The notes under the pieces are model-generated. The model was not told the DNA's origin, made no database searches, and saw only the letters and a list, made by a program, of their open reading frames with translations. Of a stretch of 64,000 nucleotides of DNA, positions 37,076-48,725 are shown in pieces. The stretch's first letter is position 1. Each line of letters begins with the position of its first letter. The position numbers and the translations under genes were made by a program. Source of the DNA: Lumbricus rubellus (Eukaryota; Annelida; Clitellata; Crassiclitellata; Lumbricidae). The stretch lies in assembly GCA_945859605.1 (NCBI GenBank), contig OX243817.1, positions 25,585,069 to 25,649,068 on the forward strand. Direction: 5' to 3'.

Positions 37076-38501
37076 TCTCATCGCACGGGGATGAGCCAGA
37101 AAAAAGACACTAGAAGTTCATCATGAAAATAGCAATGCTCCAGAGAGGAATACATGACATATTGTATATGCCACAGATAAGAGGAATAAACATCTTCCTA
37201 CGACATCTGATCGACTTATTTCTTTCAGGGCAGAAGGTCCCTGGCTGCTACGACCCGGCAACCGCCCGAGGCATTGCAACCGATATAGCATCCTGTGAAA
37301 GACTGCATCTGTTGTATTGTATTGTATATGTCTACATTATACATACAGGCCTAAACATCTTATACTGCAATGTATCAATCAATCAATCAGTAAACCAATC
37401 AGGTCATTTTAATCCAACCGAAAGACGTAGTAATATAATAATTTTATAGTTCATAGCACATACAAATAAATACTTGGTATCATCTGACAGCTGCTCTCAG
37501 AAACTGCATGGACCTTAAGTTAAGCAAGGTCTCAGGTCTGCAACTCCTTCATGAATTGCACCTTTCTTCCTTCGAGTCCGTGTCCATGGTTTCTTCCTCA
37601 GATTACATTCCGCGCATGCATCTGCCTTTCCATGTATACGACACACCTCTCTTTCATCGCTCGATTCTCTGACTCCATGGCAAGAAGAAGTCTCCTAATG
37701 GACTTTGACCGGAATGACTCCAGGTCTTAGTATTCTTGTTATATATAGAAACGAACATCAGCTGATGTAATTATTATAATAAATCGTGTATTATAATATT
37801 ATTATCCTGTGTAATAGTGTATATAGGTAAATACAGAGACGCTATTAGATAGGCCTACTCATAGATGTTCCGCTTTGCAGAAACTTCCTAAAGGCAATTC
37901 ACTAGGCGCTACATAATTATACTTGGTGCTTTACGTTGTAGAGTTCGTATATACCGTTCAGCGCACACATCGCTCGTTAATAAGCTGGTGCCCTGCGCTT
38001 GACTTTTGAGTGACATTTAGAAATTTGGAGACTATAACGATTACGATTATACACATTGGATTAGCTGCAGATATTTATATTATATTATATTAGGCCTAGT
38101 AGCAGAGGAGCAGAGGGTCGTACTATACGAATTAAGCCTATAGCCTAAACGTTAACTGGTATAATACTGTCTTACAAGCAAGTAATAAGTTTATATGTCT
38201 ACGTGTTAAAGCTTTGCTTCTTATTGGCCTACAGATTATTTGGCACACCTAAATTTTAACTTAAATGTAACTTATGGACTGTTGCGAGGGCAAGTGTTGA
38301 AGAAAGTAGGTTGTAAAATGGTTAATGGGGACATAATTACATGTATGTGGAAGTAATTGCGCAGTGGTATAAGACAGAATAAATACTATAGGCCTGTGCA
38401 TAGTATGCCCGAAAGAGTATAAGAAAAGGAGAAGTCGGTAAGAAAGCAACGACGACGGCGACGACGATAATGACTATGAAGATGATGATGAAGATGATGA
38501 T
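37076..38501. other. Non-coding stretch, with a copy of dispersed repeat D
   Basis: A copy of repeat D occupies about 37956-38062 (GTTCAGCGC, TAATAAGCTGGTGCCCTGCG, ACGATTACGATTA). A GAT/GAC microsatellite at 38445-38501 is the target of the LTR retrotransposon that follows. I see no gene. Confidence 0.5.
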
Positions 38502-39010
38502 TGTAAGCTAATTTAATCAGTGCACGACGATTGTCGTACAGCGACGCAGGTAGGCCAACTGCAAATTGGCGCGCGGCGTCTGGACAGGTGATTGTCTGGA
38601 CAGCGCGTGATGTCTAGACGAGCGTACGTTGAGTGTACAAGAAGGGAGTGGAAGTGAAGAAGGAGTTTGTGTGTTGAGAGCCGTTGAGATAGGCTGTAAT
38701 AGTTGTTGTTGAGTTGCGATAGAGTAGACTGATGAAGGTAGTAGTCGTGTAGTTGTTATGATAATGCAAGTGTAGTCATTGTTGTGTTGTTGCTGATCGT
38801 TTTACTTTACATCGGATTTTGGAGTATAATAAGAAGACTTAAACACGTCGTCGTTGTTGGTTACAAAACAGTGAAAGTCTGTAGATTCTTTACCTAGCCA
38901 TTTAGCTAATGAAACAGTTATCTAGGGATAGGCCTATGCTACCACGAACTTATACGAAGAAGCTTCCGAAGAGACTGATAGGAGGAGGTGATCACAAGGA
39001 GGTTATCACA
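38502..39010 (+). repeat. 5' LTR
   Basis: TG..CA ends, 509 bp. It should contain the promoter and polyadenylation signals; GAGTATAATAAGAAG near 38823 is a possible TATA or poly(A) signal. It differs from the 3' LTR at two positions by eye. Confidence 0.93.
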
Positions 39011-39012
39011 TT

Positions 39013-39030
39013 TGGTGTCGTTGCGGTGGG
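39013..39030 (+). other. Primer binding site
   Basis: TGGTGTCGTTGCGGTGGG begins two bases after the 5' LTR. TGG complements the CCA end of a tRNA. The TGGTGTC start resembles sites used with leucine tRNA in some gypsy-type elements; the exact tRNA is unresolved. Confidence 0.6.
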
Positions 39031-39290
39031 ATAACGATCCAAGTTGCAGGAGAACGATCCTAGTTACGAACGGAGGGATTCTATCCAATCAACAGACGTT
39101 GCGGAGGAACGGACGCTGTGCATTTATCGAGGAGCCGAGCACACGTGAGAAACGACAACACAACGACTACGAGGTAGAAAAACTTGCTTGTCTATTGAAG
39201 TTTGCTTAAAGAATTGAAGTCAGTCAATTGCAAACATTTGAAGAGTAGCCTACTATTTATCAACTAGCATCAGTAAAGTAAAGAAGTAAG

Positions 39291-42200
39291 ATGGAGAAAC
39301 TTACGGAGCAAAAGCAAGCAGCTATTAAAAAGATGTCTTCGGAGAGATTAGTAAAATTATTAATTGAAGCAGGTGTAGACGCAGAAGAAGTTGAACAGAT
39401 GTCGAGGGAACATTTGATGAGAACTTTGGCTGAGATTTGGGCAAAGGAAGAAGTTGAAGAAGAAGGTGCTGTTGGAGGCGCTAAAGAAAAGCCAGTTGAG
39501 AAGCCACAGCCACCTATGTCTATAGAGGCGTTGCTACAACTCATGATGATGAGTAGACAGGAAGAGAAAGAACGTCGCCAAGAAGAGAAGGAACGTCGCC
39601 AAGAAGAGAAGGAGAAATAGGAGCGACGGCGCCAAGAAAAGAAAGAACGTAAGCAAGAAGAGAAAGAATTGCGACAACAAGAGATAGACATGCAGAGGCA
39701 GCAGTTCCAGATACAACTAGAACAAATGAGACTCGATCGTGATGAATCAGAACGGAGACGGACGGAGTTAATGATAGAGTACGAAAAAGCAAGAAAAAAC
39801 GATGAAGAAATACGAAAGCAGCAGATCGAAGACAAAAAGGCTCGTGAGGAAGAAAAAGAAAAGATGCGTTTACAAGAACTGGAGAGAGCAGAAGAAATTC
39901 GTCAGGAAGAATTTCAAGCCGAAAAAGACAATTTGGAAAAAGCAGAAAGAGAAAGAGAAGAACAGATGCAATTAGAACAAAAGAAACTTGCTATTAAGGA
40001 AGCTCAACTCCATGAGATGGCTATTGAAAAAGAAGAACGCAGAAAGCAGTTAGAACTGTTGCAGCAGAAGATTGAACAAGAAGAACTGCGTAGGATAGAA
40101 GATCAAAATAGACTGAGGAAGAAAGACGAAGACGATAGAAGAATCCGTGAGGAATCAGAACAAAATAGGCTTAGAGAAAGTGAGACAATGGTGTCAAAGA
40201 TTAAGAAGATAGGTGATGCAATGAAACATGTGTTACCGAAGATGCCGTATGATATGATGGAAGTGCCATTATATTTTGAAACAGTTGAAAATGCATTCAA
40301 TAGCTTCGCTGTGGAAAAGCAGTACTGGGTGAAATTGTTGTTGCCATTGATGACCCCGAGAGCGCGAACGGTATTGAATCGATTGTCATTTGAGAATTTA
40401 GATAAATACGATGCAGTGAAAGAGCATTTGTTGAAGGAATTCAAGTTAACAGCTCGTGAGTACAGGTCAAGGTTTGCAGATGCCAAGAAGACAGCCGAAG
40501 AAACGTATACGATGTTCACGGCTAGGCTGAAGAACCTGTTGAATTATTATGGCCGAAGTAGACGAGTGGACAAAGACTACGAGAAGCTGTTTGATTTGTT
40601 AGTGGCGGACAAGCTGAAAGAATGTTTACCACCAGGTCCACTACAGTTTGTCTTAGCAAAAGAGGGCACAGAATGCTTGGAAGCCAGTGACGTGGCAGAC
40701 CTCGCAGACATACATGTAAACAATCGGATTGGTGTGATGTTTCAAGAAAAGCCGAAATATGAGTCATGGGACAATAATCCAAAGCAAACCAAGTGGGACA
40801 GCAATAACAAAGAAACTGGAAGCCAAGCCAAAAGTAATGATGTAAGGAAAGATAATTTCTCGGGAAAGCAGTGGTCGCAAGATAAACAGCAGTCAACGTG
40901 GGACAGACAAGCCTACAATCGAACTCCGCCGCTGGGACGCCCAACAGAAAGTAATGCATCATACACGCCGTACAACAAGTGGGAGAACAATGAGCAAAGA
41001 AGTTTTATAAAGAAACGTTGCCACAACTGTCATTCTGACAAACACCTAATAAAACATTGCCAAGCACCAGGAGCGGCAAATCTGAGGAAGAACTTTAGCA
41101 GAAGTGCAGAAAATCTTCGAGTAAACCAGATACAAGTGATGAATGCACCAGACCAGTTTGAAGAATCGGACGATCGTGAAACAGAAGTGAAGTCGGTAAT
41201 GAAGTGTACGCCGCAGTTCACCATACAGAAAGAAGCGATAAAGACTACTTCCATTGCAGAAATTTGTCGAGAAACAAAAAGTAAAGAGGAGTGTCAACGC
41301 ATAAAGAAGATATCGTTGCAGCATGTAAATGTGGAGATACGTGGGACTGATGGGCAGCCTGTGCAAGTCGAGGCGTTGATTGACTCGGGGACCGAGATAC
41401 CAGTAATCAACGAGGAACTACTGAAAGGAACGACAGTAGAAGAAATCGGCAGAGTTCATTTGCAATGTGTAGCTGGAGAGCCGATTCCAGCTAAGTTGGT
41501 GAAAATCGAAGTGCGGATGAGCGGTCGTAACGAAGGAGCAGCTACAGAGGACAGGACAATAAATATCGCGCCATATTTAACTTTAGTGTGTGCCAGCATT
41601 CCAGCGGATCTGTGCAAAGAAAACAGAGAAAAGTTCTTGCTACATCCGGAGATAATTGCAGAATTGAAAGAGATTCCACCAGTGAGTGTATTGCAAGGGG
41701 AACTACAAGCGAATGTGACTACAAGAGCACAAAGTCGGAGAGCAGAAGTCGAAGGCGGAGAAGATGAAACGATAAACGAAAGTTCGCAAGAAGATGACAT
41801 GGACAGCGAAGATGAACTCAGCATTCAAGATGACGAAAGAACAACATCTGAGAACAATGAAACTGAAGAAGAGATGGCTGCATGTGAACGAAATGATAGT
41901 GAAGATTCCGGAAGCGACGCTGAACTGGAGACAAGTATGAGGGACTTGTTCACAGAGAATTCGAACGATGAAAGACAACTGGAAAATGCAAAGAAATTGG
42001 AGAAACAAAAACAGTATGCCGGCCAATATAACAAGAAAGCAAAATATAAAGAATTCAAACCAGGAGAAAACGTCAACGTACTATATCCAACGTCAACCAA
42101 CAAATTGATCTCACGATGGCATGGTCCATGTACAGTGCTACAAAGAAGATCCAAGTATTCGTATCTGGTGGACATGAATGAAAACGGCCGACGAATCGTC

Positions 42201-42467
42201 CATGCCAACAAAATGAGGAAGTTCATCGCAAGAACATTATCGTGTGGTCTCATCGTGGCAGAGGACGACGAATTCGGATCAGTGGTAGAACTACCATTGA
42301 AAGAAGACCAGGCAGAGACGACACAGAAATCGCTGCAATTGGACTATGAACAGATCGGACATCTTACCAGCGAGCAACAGAAATCACTTCAAGTGGGTGA
42401 GGAACAAATTAGCGATTTAGCAATCAAGATGTCTAAACAAGTGCTGTATGCAATGAGCCGTATGTAG
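39291..42467 (+). pseudogene. gag-protease-integrase(C-terminal) frame, broken by one TAG and a deletion
   Basis: One reading frame runs from ATG 39291 to 42467 with a single in-frame TAG at 39618-39620. The first 109 codons (MEKLTEQKQAAIKKMSSERL..) are followed after the TAG by a long Glu/Lys/Gln/Arg coiled coil. Numbering from the Met at 39669: a capsid-like region about 170-355 (YDMMEVPLYFETVENAF, WVKLLLPLMTPRARTVL), a CCHC zinc knuckle at 451-464 (CHNCHSDKHLIKHC), an aspartic protease site at 572-575 (DSGT), an acidic linker, and an integrase C-terminal SH3-like segment at about 785-858 (FKPGENVNVLYP, RWHGPCTVL, IVHANKMRKF). The integrase zinc finger and catalytic core are absent between linker and C-terminus. 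Whether the TAG is a mutation or is read through cannot be told; its place inside the coiled coil favours mutation. Confidence 0.85.
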
Positions 42468-42535
42468 ATGACATTGAAGTACATTTTGATAATTGTCCTA
42501 ATCATTTGAATGGACATTCTTTTAAGACAATTAGA
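42461..42535 (+). pseudogene. Reverse transcriptase remnant (YVDD box)
   Basis: In a different frame from its neighbours, 42461-42472 encodes YVDD followed by IEVHFDN and HLNG. This matches the catalytic Y-x-DD box and the following residues of Ty3/gypsy reverse transcriptases. The fingers and most of the palm are missing. It lies exactly where reverse transcriptase should be in a Gmr1-like order, between integrase and RNase H. Confidence 0.65.
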
Positions 42536-42965
42536 ATTGTTTCTGAAACAGATCAGATTGCATAATGTGATTTTATATATGTTTGAGGTTGGCAAACCAT
42601 TTAATTTGTATTGTGATAGCAGTGACTTTGCTGTGGGAACTGTGCTGTCACAAGTGGACGATGAGGGGATAGAACGTCCCGTTTCATTTATCACTCAGAA
42701 GCTGACAGATACCCAGAGGAGATGGGCGACGATTGAGAAGGAAGCCTATGCAATCATATGGGCTTTAAACAAATTGAAAGAAATTATTATTGGTTCCAAG
42801 ATTAATGTGTTCACTGACCATAATCCTTTAGTTTATTTGACTGAGTCAATGTCGAAGTCTGCTAAGTTAGTCCGATGGTCTTTATCATTGCAAAATTTTG
42901 ACATTCTGTTGAACTATAAGAAGGGAAAGCTGAATGTAGTAGCGGACTGCTTATCGAGATTGTAG
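42510..42965 (+). pseudogene. RNase H domain of the LTR retrotransposon
   Basis: 151 codons. It shows FNLYCDSSDFAVGTVLSQ (catalytic D36), PVSFITQKL, RRWATIEKEAYAIIWAL (E76), VFTDHNPLVYL (D103) and LNVVADCLSRL (D146): a complete gypsy-type RNase H with all four acidic residues. The frame ends at TAG about 115 bp before the 3' LTR, so no integrase follows. The Met at 42510 is probably not a real start; the domain was the C-terminal end of pol. Confidence 0.88.
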
Positions 42966-43062
42966 TATAAGATATTTTGTGATTGCATTTAGTATAGGAA
43001 TTGTTTGTATTTAGTTTAAGCATTATACGTTCGCTAATTTTTAAGATTAATTAGCTCTCTTC

Positions 43063-43082
43063 AAAAGAAAGGAAGGAGGTAA
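43063..43082 (+). other. Polypurine tract
   Basis: AAAAGAAAGGAAGGAGGTAA lies directly before the TG of the 3' LTR, the position of the plus-strand primer in LTR elements. Confidence 0.85.
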
Positions 43083-43591
43083 TGTAAGCTAATTTAATCA
43101 GTGCACGACGATTGTCGTACAGCGACGCAGGTAGGCCAACTGCAAATTGGCGCGCGGCGTCTGGACAGGTGATTGACTGGACAGCGCGTGATGTCTAGAC
43201 GAGCGTACGTTGAGTGTACAAGAAGGGAGTGGAAGTGAAGAAGGAGTTTGTGTGTTGAGAGCCGTTGAGATAGGCTGTAATAGTTGTTGTTGAGTTGCGA
43301 TAGAGTAGACTGATGAAGGTAGTAGTCGTGTAGTTGTTATGATAATGCAAGTGTAGTCATTGTTGTGTTGTTGCTGATCGTTTTACTTTACATCGGATTT
43401 TGGAGTATAATAAGAAGACTTAAACACGTCGTCGTTGTTGGTTACAAAACAGTGAAAGTCTGTAGATTCTTTACCTAGCCATTTAGCTAATGAAACAGTT
43501 ATCTAGGGATAGGCCTATGCTACCACGAACTTATACGAAGAAGCTTCCGAAGAGACTGATAGGAGGAGGTGATCACAAGGAGGATATCACA
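43083..43591 (+). repeat. 3' LTR
   Basis: 509 bp, TG..CA. It is identical by eye to the 5' LTR except at two positions. It ends directly in the GAT microsatellite that served as target. Confidence 0.93.
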
Positions 43592-43628
<37 letters not shown>

Positions 43629-44440
43629 CGTCGACGACGACGAAGACGAAGATGACGACGAAGATGACGACGACGATGACGACGACGACGATGATGACAA
43701 CAATCGTAATAATAATAATAATAATAATAATAGCAATAGTAGCATAAGTCCACAGGCTTAATAGCAATAATAAATAAATATTAATGGCAGCAATAGTAGT
43801 AATGATAATGGTGCAATATAGTGGTATAATGTCGCAATAGTGGTATAATATCGCTCATATTATACAAAACTATCGTTTATAATTATATTGATTACTAGGC
43901 TAAAGTTAACATCATTGATTAAAATAGATTCTGTCAAATGCAAAAACATTTCTTACCGTAATTTTCTTACCGTAACTTCCCACCATCAACGTCACCAGCG
44001 TGGCTATTCATTGCCAACGAATTCAAGTCCAGAAAACGATATCAGCCACTTGAGAGAGAGAGAGAGAGGGTAGGCCTGCAGTTCACGCTCCCACAAGTCA
44101 GTAGCACCCACAGAAAATCATCCGTTCATTCACGTACACCAGCTTTTCCAGCCGCAAAAAAATTAACCGCGCATCAGTATTTATTTTCCCCCATAGGCCA
44201 CCGTAGACCGGATAGCGTTGTTTATGTGCCCCAACAGTCCACCGTAGACAGTCTCCCTATGGTCGACTCTTACACCGATGAAATGAATGGCATACTGGCG
44301 GCGTGCTGTACTCACAAGGCATAATCCTTATAATATTATCTTTATATATTCTATGCGATGTAGACTGTTCCCTTAAACAATATTTCCACGTTTTCCCTTT
44401 CTCGCTCTTTCCAAACCTCCGATAAATTAAATTGCTCGTC
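43592..44440. other. GAT/GAC microsatellite and unassigned sequence
   Basis: GAT, GAC and then AAT triplets fill 43592-43740; this is the other half of the target microsatellite. The remainder shows no gene. A short (GA)n run lies near 44055. Confidence 0.55.
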
Positions 44441-44598
44441 GCAGTTTTGTCGTTGCGACAGTTTTGTCGTTGCGACAGTTTTGTCGTTGCGACAGTTTTG
44501 TCGTTGCGACAGTTTTGTCGTTGCGACAGTTTTGTCGTTGCGACAGTTTTGTCGTTGCGACAGTTTTGTCGTAGTTTTGTCGTAGTTTTGTCGTTGCG
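44441..44598. repeat. 18-bp minisatellite
   Basis: About eight copies of an 18-bp unit built on GTTTTGTCGTTGCGACA. Each unit contains the short inverted repeat TGTCG..CGACA. The unit is divisible by three, so all frames stay open and give repetitive peptides; this is not evidence of a gene. Confidence 0.92.
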
Positions 44599-45659
44599 AA
44601 GCAGAAGCAGAAGTTTTCGCGCCTCCAATAATTACCTCCTCCTCGATCCTCGTCCTCTTTGCTTTGATGGAGAAGAAGCGAAAGAAGAAGAAGAAGAAGA
44701 AGATGAGGAAGACGACGACGACGACGACGACGACGACTAGCGGTCTTGATTGCGGCTAAATAGTACGAAGCCCACACACACGCGCGCACACACACATACG
44801 CATACACGCGCATGCGTCGCAACCGACCAATGATCGGAGTCGCACATGGGGCTGTATGATATAAGGCTCGGCCAAGCCCAAGACAGCCCAAAGTCGATAG
44901 CTATAGCGTCAACTATTATTATTTTGAATGCATGTGTACATGCATATTGCATGCCCTATGCCTAGTCTAAATATTATATACATATAATAGGGAGGGGAGG
45001 CGAAGGGGAGGGGGAGCGAGGGGTGGGAGGGAGAATGGAGGTAGGGAGGGATGGTTGGATGCTCTTTTCAGCCACAGCAACGCGTGGTCGGGTACGCTAG
45101 TTATGTAATAATAATTTGACTTTGTATGCATATTTTTAGATTATAAAATATTAATAGACAGTATTTTCCATATTCCCCACAGGGGGAGTGGGGGCACGTT
45201 GGAGCAGATCGACCAGACGGAAGGAGCAGCTGTGAGTCTATATACAGTATATGTATCTACCAGACTACCCTCTATATACATGTACGTGTTTCTCGCACCA
45301 AAATTTAAATGCTAGACGCGCGTTAGGCTATACATGAAACGGAAGGTGGGGATAAATAATAGGCGGATAAATATTATGTCACATGATTCCCAAAATTGCA
45401 AGAAATCGTTTTGTGATGATTTTCTCATGCCTTAATAATTAGGTCTGTTGAAGAACAAAGGCCTTCTAAGAAATCCGCTTTCCGACTACTGCAAACCGTT
45501 TCCAAGAATATTCTTCAAAGGCAGAGAGTGTTGCTGCTGTTAGAAGAAGATAGTGTTGTCGAAGTTCAAAGGAAATAACAGAAGGCACGTAACAATAATA
45601 ATTGGAAAACAGTTATGCGACAAGTGGACGACGACAGAATAATTCTAGAAAATGCATGG

Positions 45660-45721
<62 letters not shown>

Positions 45722-46460
45722 AACAACAACAATAACAACAACAACAACATAAAATTTGGACAGAAGCTTTCTCACAGCATCTGCAGCAGTAGGCTAGTAT
45801 AGGACAGCAGCATCCGACAACTAAATGTATAATAATTGGAGCAAGAGACAATTGAACTTGCTTCATTTGACTTGAGTTGTCTCAAGGTGAACAATACATG
45901 AAACTGTTACTCAACTACATGATTGTAGCTTCATTTGATATCTTTGGATTCATATCGTCGTAGCTAAAGAAGAAGCCAGATTAGATTAGATTAGATTAGA
46001 TTATAAAGACAACCACGATACACGTGATTGATATCAGTGTGTGTGTGTGTACTGTGTAGGTGTGTGTAGGTGTGTGCTGTGTAGGTGTAGGGGTGTAGTG
46101 TGGGGGTGTAGGTGTGTGTGTGTAGGTTTGTGTGTGTGTATATAGATGTGTGTGTCGCTGTGTTTGTGTGTGTTTGTGTAGGTGTGTGTGTGTGTGTAGG
46201 TGCATGTGGGTGTGTGTGTTTATGTGTGTTTGTGTGTGTAGGTGTGTGTAGATGTACGTGAGTGTGTGTGGGTGTGCCTGCGTGCTCGTGTGTGTGTATA
46301 CATAAAATCAGGAGAAGAGACGAAATTGCATTTTCACGGAGCGAATGGTGCAATTCCCACGTTATCGAAATCTATCAAAATCTGCATCAAACAGACCATT
46401 TAACAAACATCAACCATGTTTGATGTGTGTGTGTGACTGTGTGTGTGTGTGTGTGTGTGT

Positions 46461-46515
<55 letters not shown>

Positions 46516-46553
46516 ATCAAAACGAAAGCATTTAAGAGAAGGTCGAGTATAGG
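44599..46553. other. Non-coding stretch with several microsatellites
   Basis: GAA/GAC triplets at 44675-44740, a G-rich tract at 44990-45055, a (TTAGA) run near 45980, GT repeats at 46035-46300 and again at 46422-46514. A copy of repeat E lies at 45488-45815. I see no gene. Confidence 0.5.
45488..45815 (+). repeat. Dispersed repeat family E, copy 2, with (CAA)n expansion
   Basis: Homologous to 33185-33425 across most of its length. Between ATGCATGGA and AAATTTGGACAG a (CAA)n run of about 90 bp (45660-45750) is present where copy 1 has only CAACAGCAATAATAG. This shows the microsatellite arose inside the repeat. Confidence 0.7.
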
Positions 46554-46752
46554 CCTATGTTCAGGGGCGCAACTAGAACATTTTCCTGGGGGGTGCTCAG
46601 AATTAGTGTAAGCGCCGAAGGTGCGAATCAGCGAGTGCCGAAGGCACGAAGCCAATGCCGAGTAGAGGGTTTGGGGGGAGTGTTCCCTCAGCGGGGTCTG
46701 TTGCGGAGCCCCAGAAGCCAACGCATTTTTTTACTTTTGACATCAGCTAGAG

Positions 46753-47137
46753 CAGTGGTTCCCAAAGTGGTGGTCGATCCGCGGACCGGTGCCGGTCCGC
46801 GGAGGTATGATTGCCGGTCCGCGGAGAAGAGTTAAAATAAAAAATAGGCTGTAATTATTAGTTTATTTGTTGAAATTGTGAAATTATTCGAATTCTTGTC
46901 CAAAATTTATTCTAATTTCTGTCTTAATATTTAAAAATTTGAAATAAATCAACGCGCCTTATTTTAACTTGCCAGATGGCGAATTCAGACATTTTAATTT
47001 ATTCTAAATTTACTGCATTGATGACTGCAGTCAGCTTATTTGTGTTGATCATCGCCATTAAAGCCTAAGTTAGCGGTCCGCGAGCTTCACCAAACATTAT
47101 TGCCGGTCCGCGGCAGGCTGAAGTTTGGGAACCACTG
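46753..47137. mobile_element. Nested hAT MITE (CAGTGGTTCCCAAA ends)
   Basis: 385 bp, ends CAGTGGTTCCCAAA and inverted CAGTGGTTCCCAAA, flanked by perfect 8-bp duplications AGCTAGAG (46745-46752 and 47138-47145). Subterminal GCCGGTCCGCGG words recur at both ends. The terminal sequence is of the Charlie-like kind. It inserted into the older element at 46562. Confidence 0.95.
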
Positions 47138-48346
47138 AGCTAGAGCACGTTTCAGGCTCTTGTTTGCCAGCTGCATGTATTTCTGAGCGATAAGTCATGG
47201 AAACTTCTGGAAACCATGATTTACGACTTCAAAAATGTCAAACCAACGCATTTTTTTTGCTTTTGACAGCTATAGCACGTTTCAGGCTCTTGTTTGCTAG
47301 CTGTGTTTTTTTAGTGATAAAGTCATGAAACTTCTGAAAACCATGGTTTAAGACTTCAGAAATGTTTTTTCTCATTTGTTTAAATAAGACAAAAGGTATT
47401 AGGCCTATAGGCTATAGCTCGCGAGTGGCAGAATTAATAACCAGTAGCCTATTTAATATAGCCCCTCTCCCAATAATTAACCAGTGCTTTATCTAGTCCC
47501 TTCTCTGTGAATTAAGATTTCTGGGGAAAAAGCGAGCATCCGACGAAAAAGTGCAGAATTAGGAGGGGAAAGAAAAGATGGTTCACCAAATGCTGAGGCA
47601 AGGCTTATAGGATAATAGGAGAGGATGTGCCCATCCACATAGGAAATTTTCTAATTTTCACACTGCAATGGCAGCAGTTTAAGCTGCCATCTAAAGCAAA
47701 ATTGCTCCACTATTTCAGGGCTGATAAGAGTGGTCTAAACTACAATGAATATATACTCACAATTTAAAAACTATATATTTTTGTGGGTTCCACGTTTATT
47801 ATGGTACCATTTTAAGATGTCAACTCAGCAAAATAACTCTATTACTTCAGTGCTGATAAAAAAGGTGTAATTTCAGATTTCAACATCGGTTTAAAACTTC
47901 AGAGTGTTGCCTCACAGTTAAACTTACGTCTCCCTTGTCGCCCTAAATATCCGCCCATAACAGTAAGCTATGCACATTATAATATCATACGATAGTATCA
48001 TAATAATTATTATATTATAATAATAAATAATAAAATTATAATTATATAGTAGGAAATGAGATCATGGTATAATATTGCAGTTTATGTAATACAATATAAC
48101 AAACAGCAATTAACTAACTAAAAGCTACTATCATTTTTTTAAAATTTTCTGGAGAAAGGTTTTTGTTTCTGGGCGCTTTCTCCGCTGGAAATGTCTAGAT
48201 CAGACAAAGCTGAATAACTATTTCTATAATACTAATTTAAAGGGAAACGATTCTTAATTAGGCCTTGATTTAAAAAAAATAGCACACTATCAATTATGTT
48301 GCAACATAACCTATTATCAACAAATTGGCGAGACACTGCAATGTAC

Positions 48347-48415
48347 GTAATGGCATTGGCATGTCATTAACGCTCTAAATAATTTAGAGCGTTAATGACA
48401 TGCCAATGCCATTAC
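48347..48415. repeat. Perfect 69-bp palindrome
   Basis: Arms 48347-48380 and 48382-48415 are perfect inverted repeats of 34 bp around a single central base (48381). Each arm contains GGCATTGGCATGTCATTAAC. It is not a microsatellite and lies inside the hAT element. Confidence 0.92.
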
Positions 48416-48725
48416 TTAGTCATCACTTAGTCTAGTCAAATTCTCGAGACCCCAGACAAACTCAGATAAACCAGCTAAACACTGAAATCTATTGCTCTAT
48501 GAACCATGAATTTGACTAAGATTATAATAAGAAGAAAGAAGGAACTTGCTTTATTGTGTAATCTGCAAGACTCAAAGAGCGACAGGACCCCTACCCCCCC
48601 CCCCCCCCACCCCACCCCCCACAAAAAACTCATCGGATTTGGAAAAATTGCGTGGGTCACCTTTTTAGCCCTGGGGGTGCTCAAGCACCCCCCAGCACCC
48701 CCCTAGTTGCGCCACTGCCTACGTT

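Larger units (their letters stand above)
38502..43591 (+). mobile_element. Young, internally deleted Ty3/gypsy-type LTR retrotransposon (Gmr1-like order)
   Basis: Two 509-bp LTRs (TGTAAGC..TATCACA, starting TG and ending CA) bound a 4072-bp interior. The flanks are both ATGAT (38497-38501 and 43592-43596), a 5-bp target duplication inside a GAT microsatellite. I count two differences between the LTRs (near 38594/43175 and 39003/43584), so insertion is recent. The interior holds gag, protease, the integrase C-terminus and then RNase H, in that order. Integrase upstream of RNase H is the pol order of Gmr1-like deuterostome elements. The integrase core and most of the reverse transcriptase are deleted, so this copy needs enzymes from another element. 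Confidence 0.92.
46562..48717. mobile_element. hAT element with CAGNGGCGCAACTAG ends
   Basis: Ends are CAGGGGCGCAACTAG and, inverted, CAGTGGCGCAACTAG. The flanks are CCTATGTT (46554-46561) and CCTACGTT (48718-48725), an 8-bp duplication with one mismatch. It carries a nested MITE at 46753-47137 and a long palindrome at 48347-48415. I find no transposase frame. Its left GC-rich segment resembles that of 14196-15317. Confidence 0.88.

Noticed and set aside
39260..39835. Minus-strand Ser/Phe-rich frames opposite the retrotransposon gag
   Set aside because: They are shadows of the purine-rich coiled-coil coding sequence on the plus strand.
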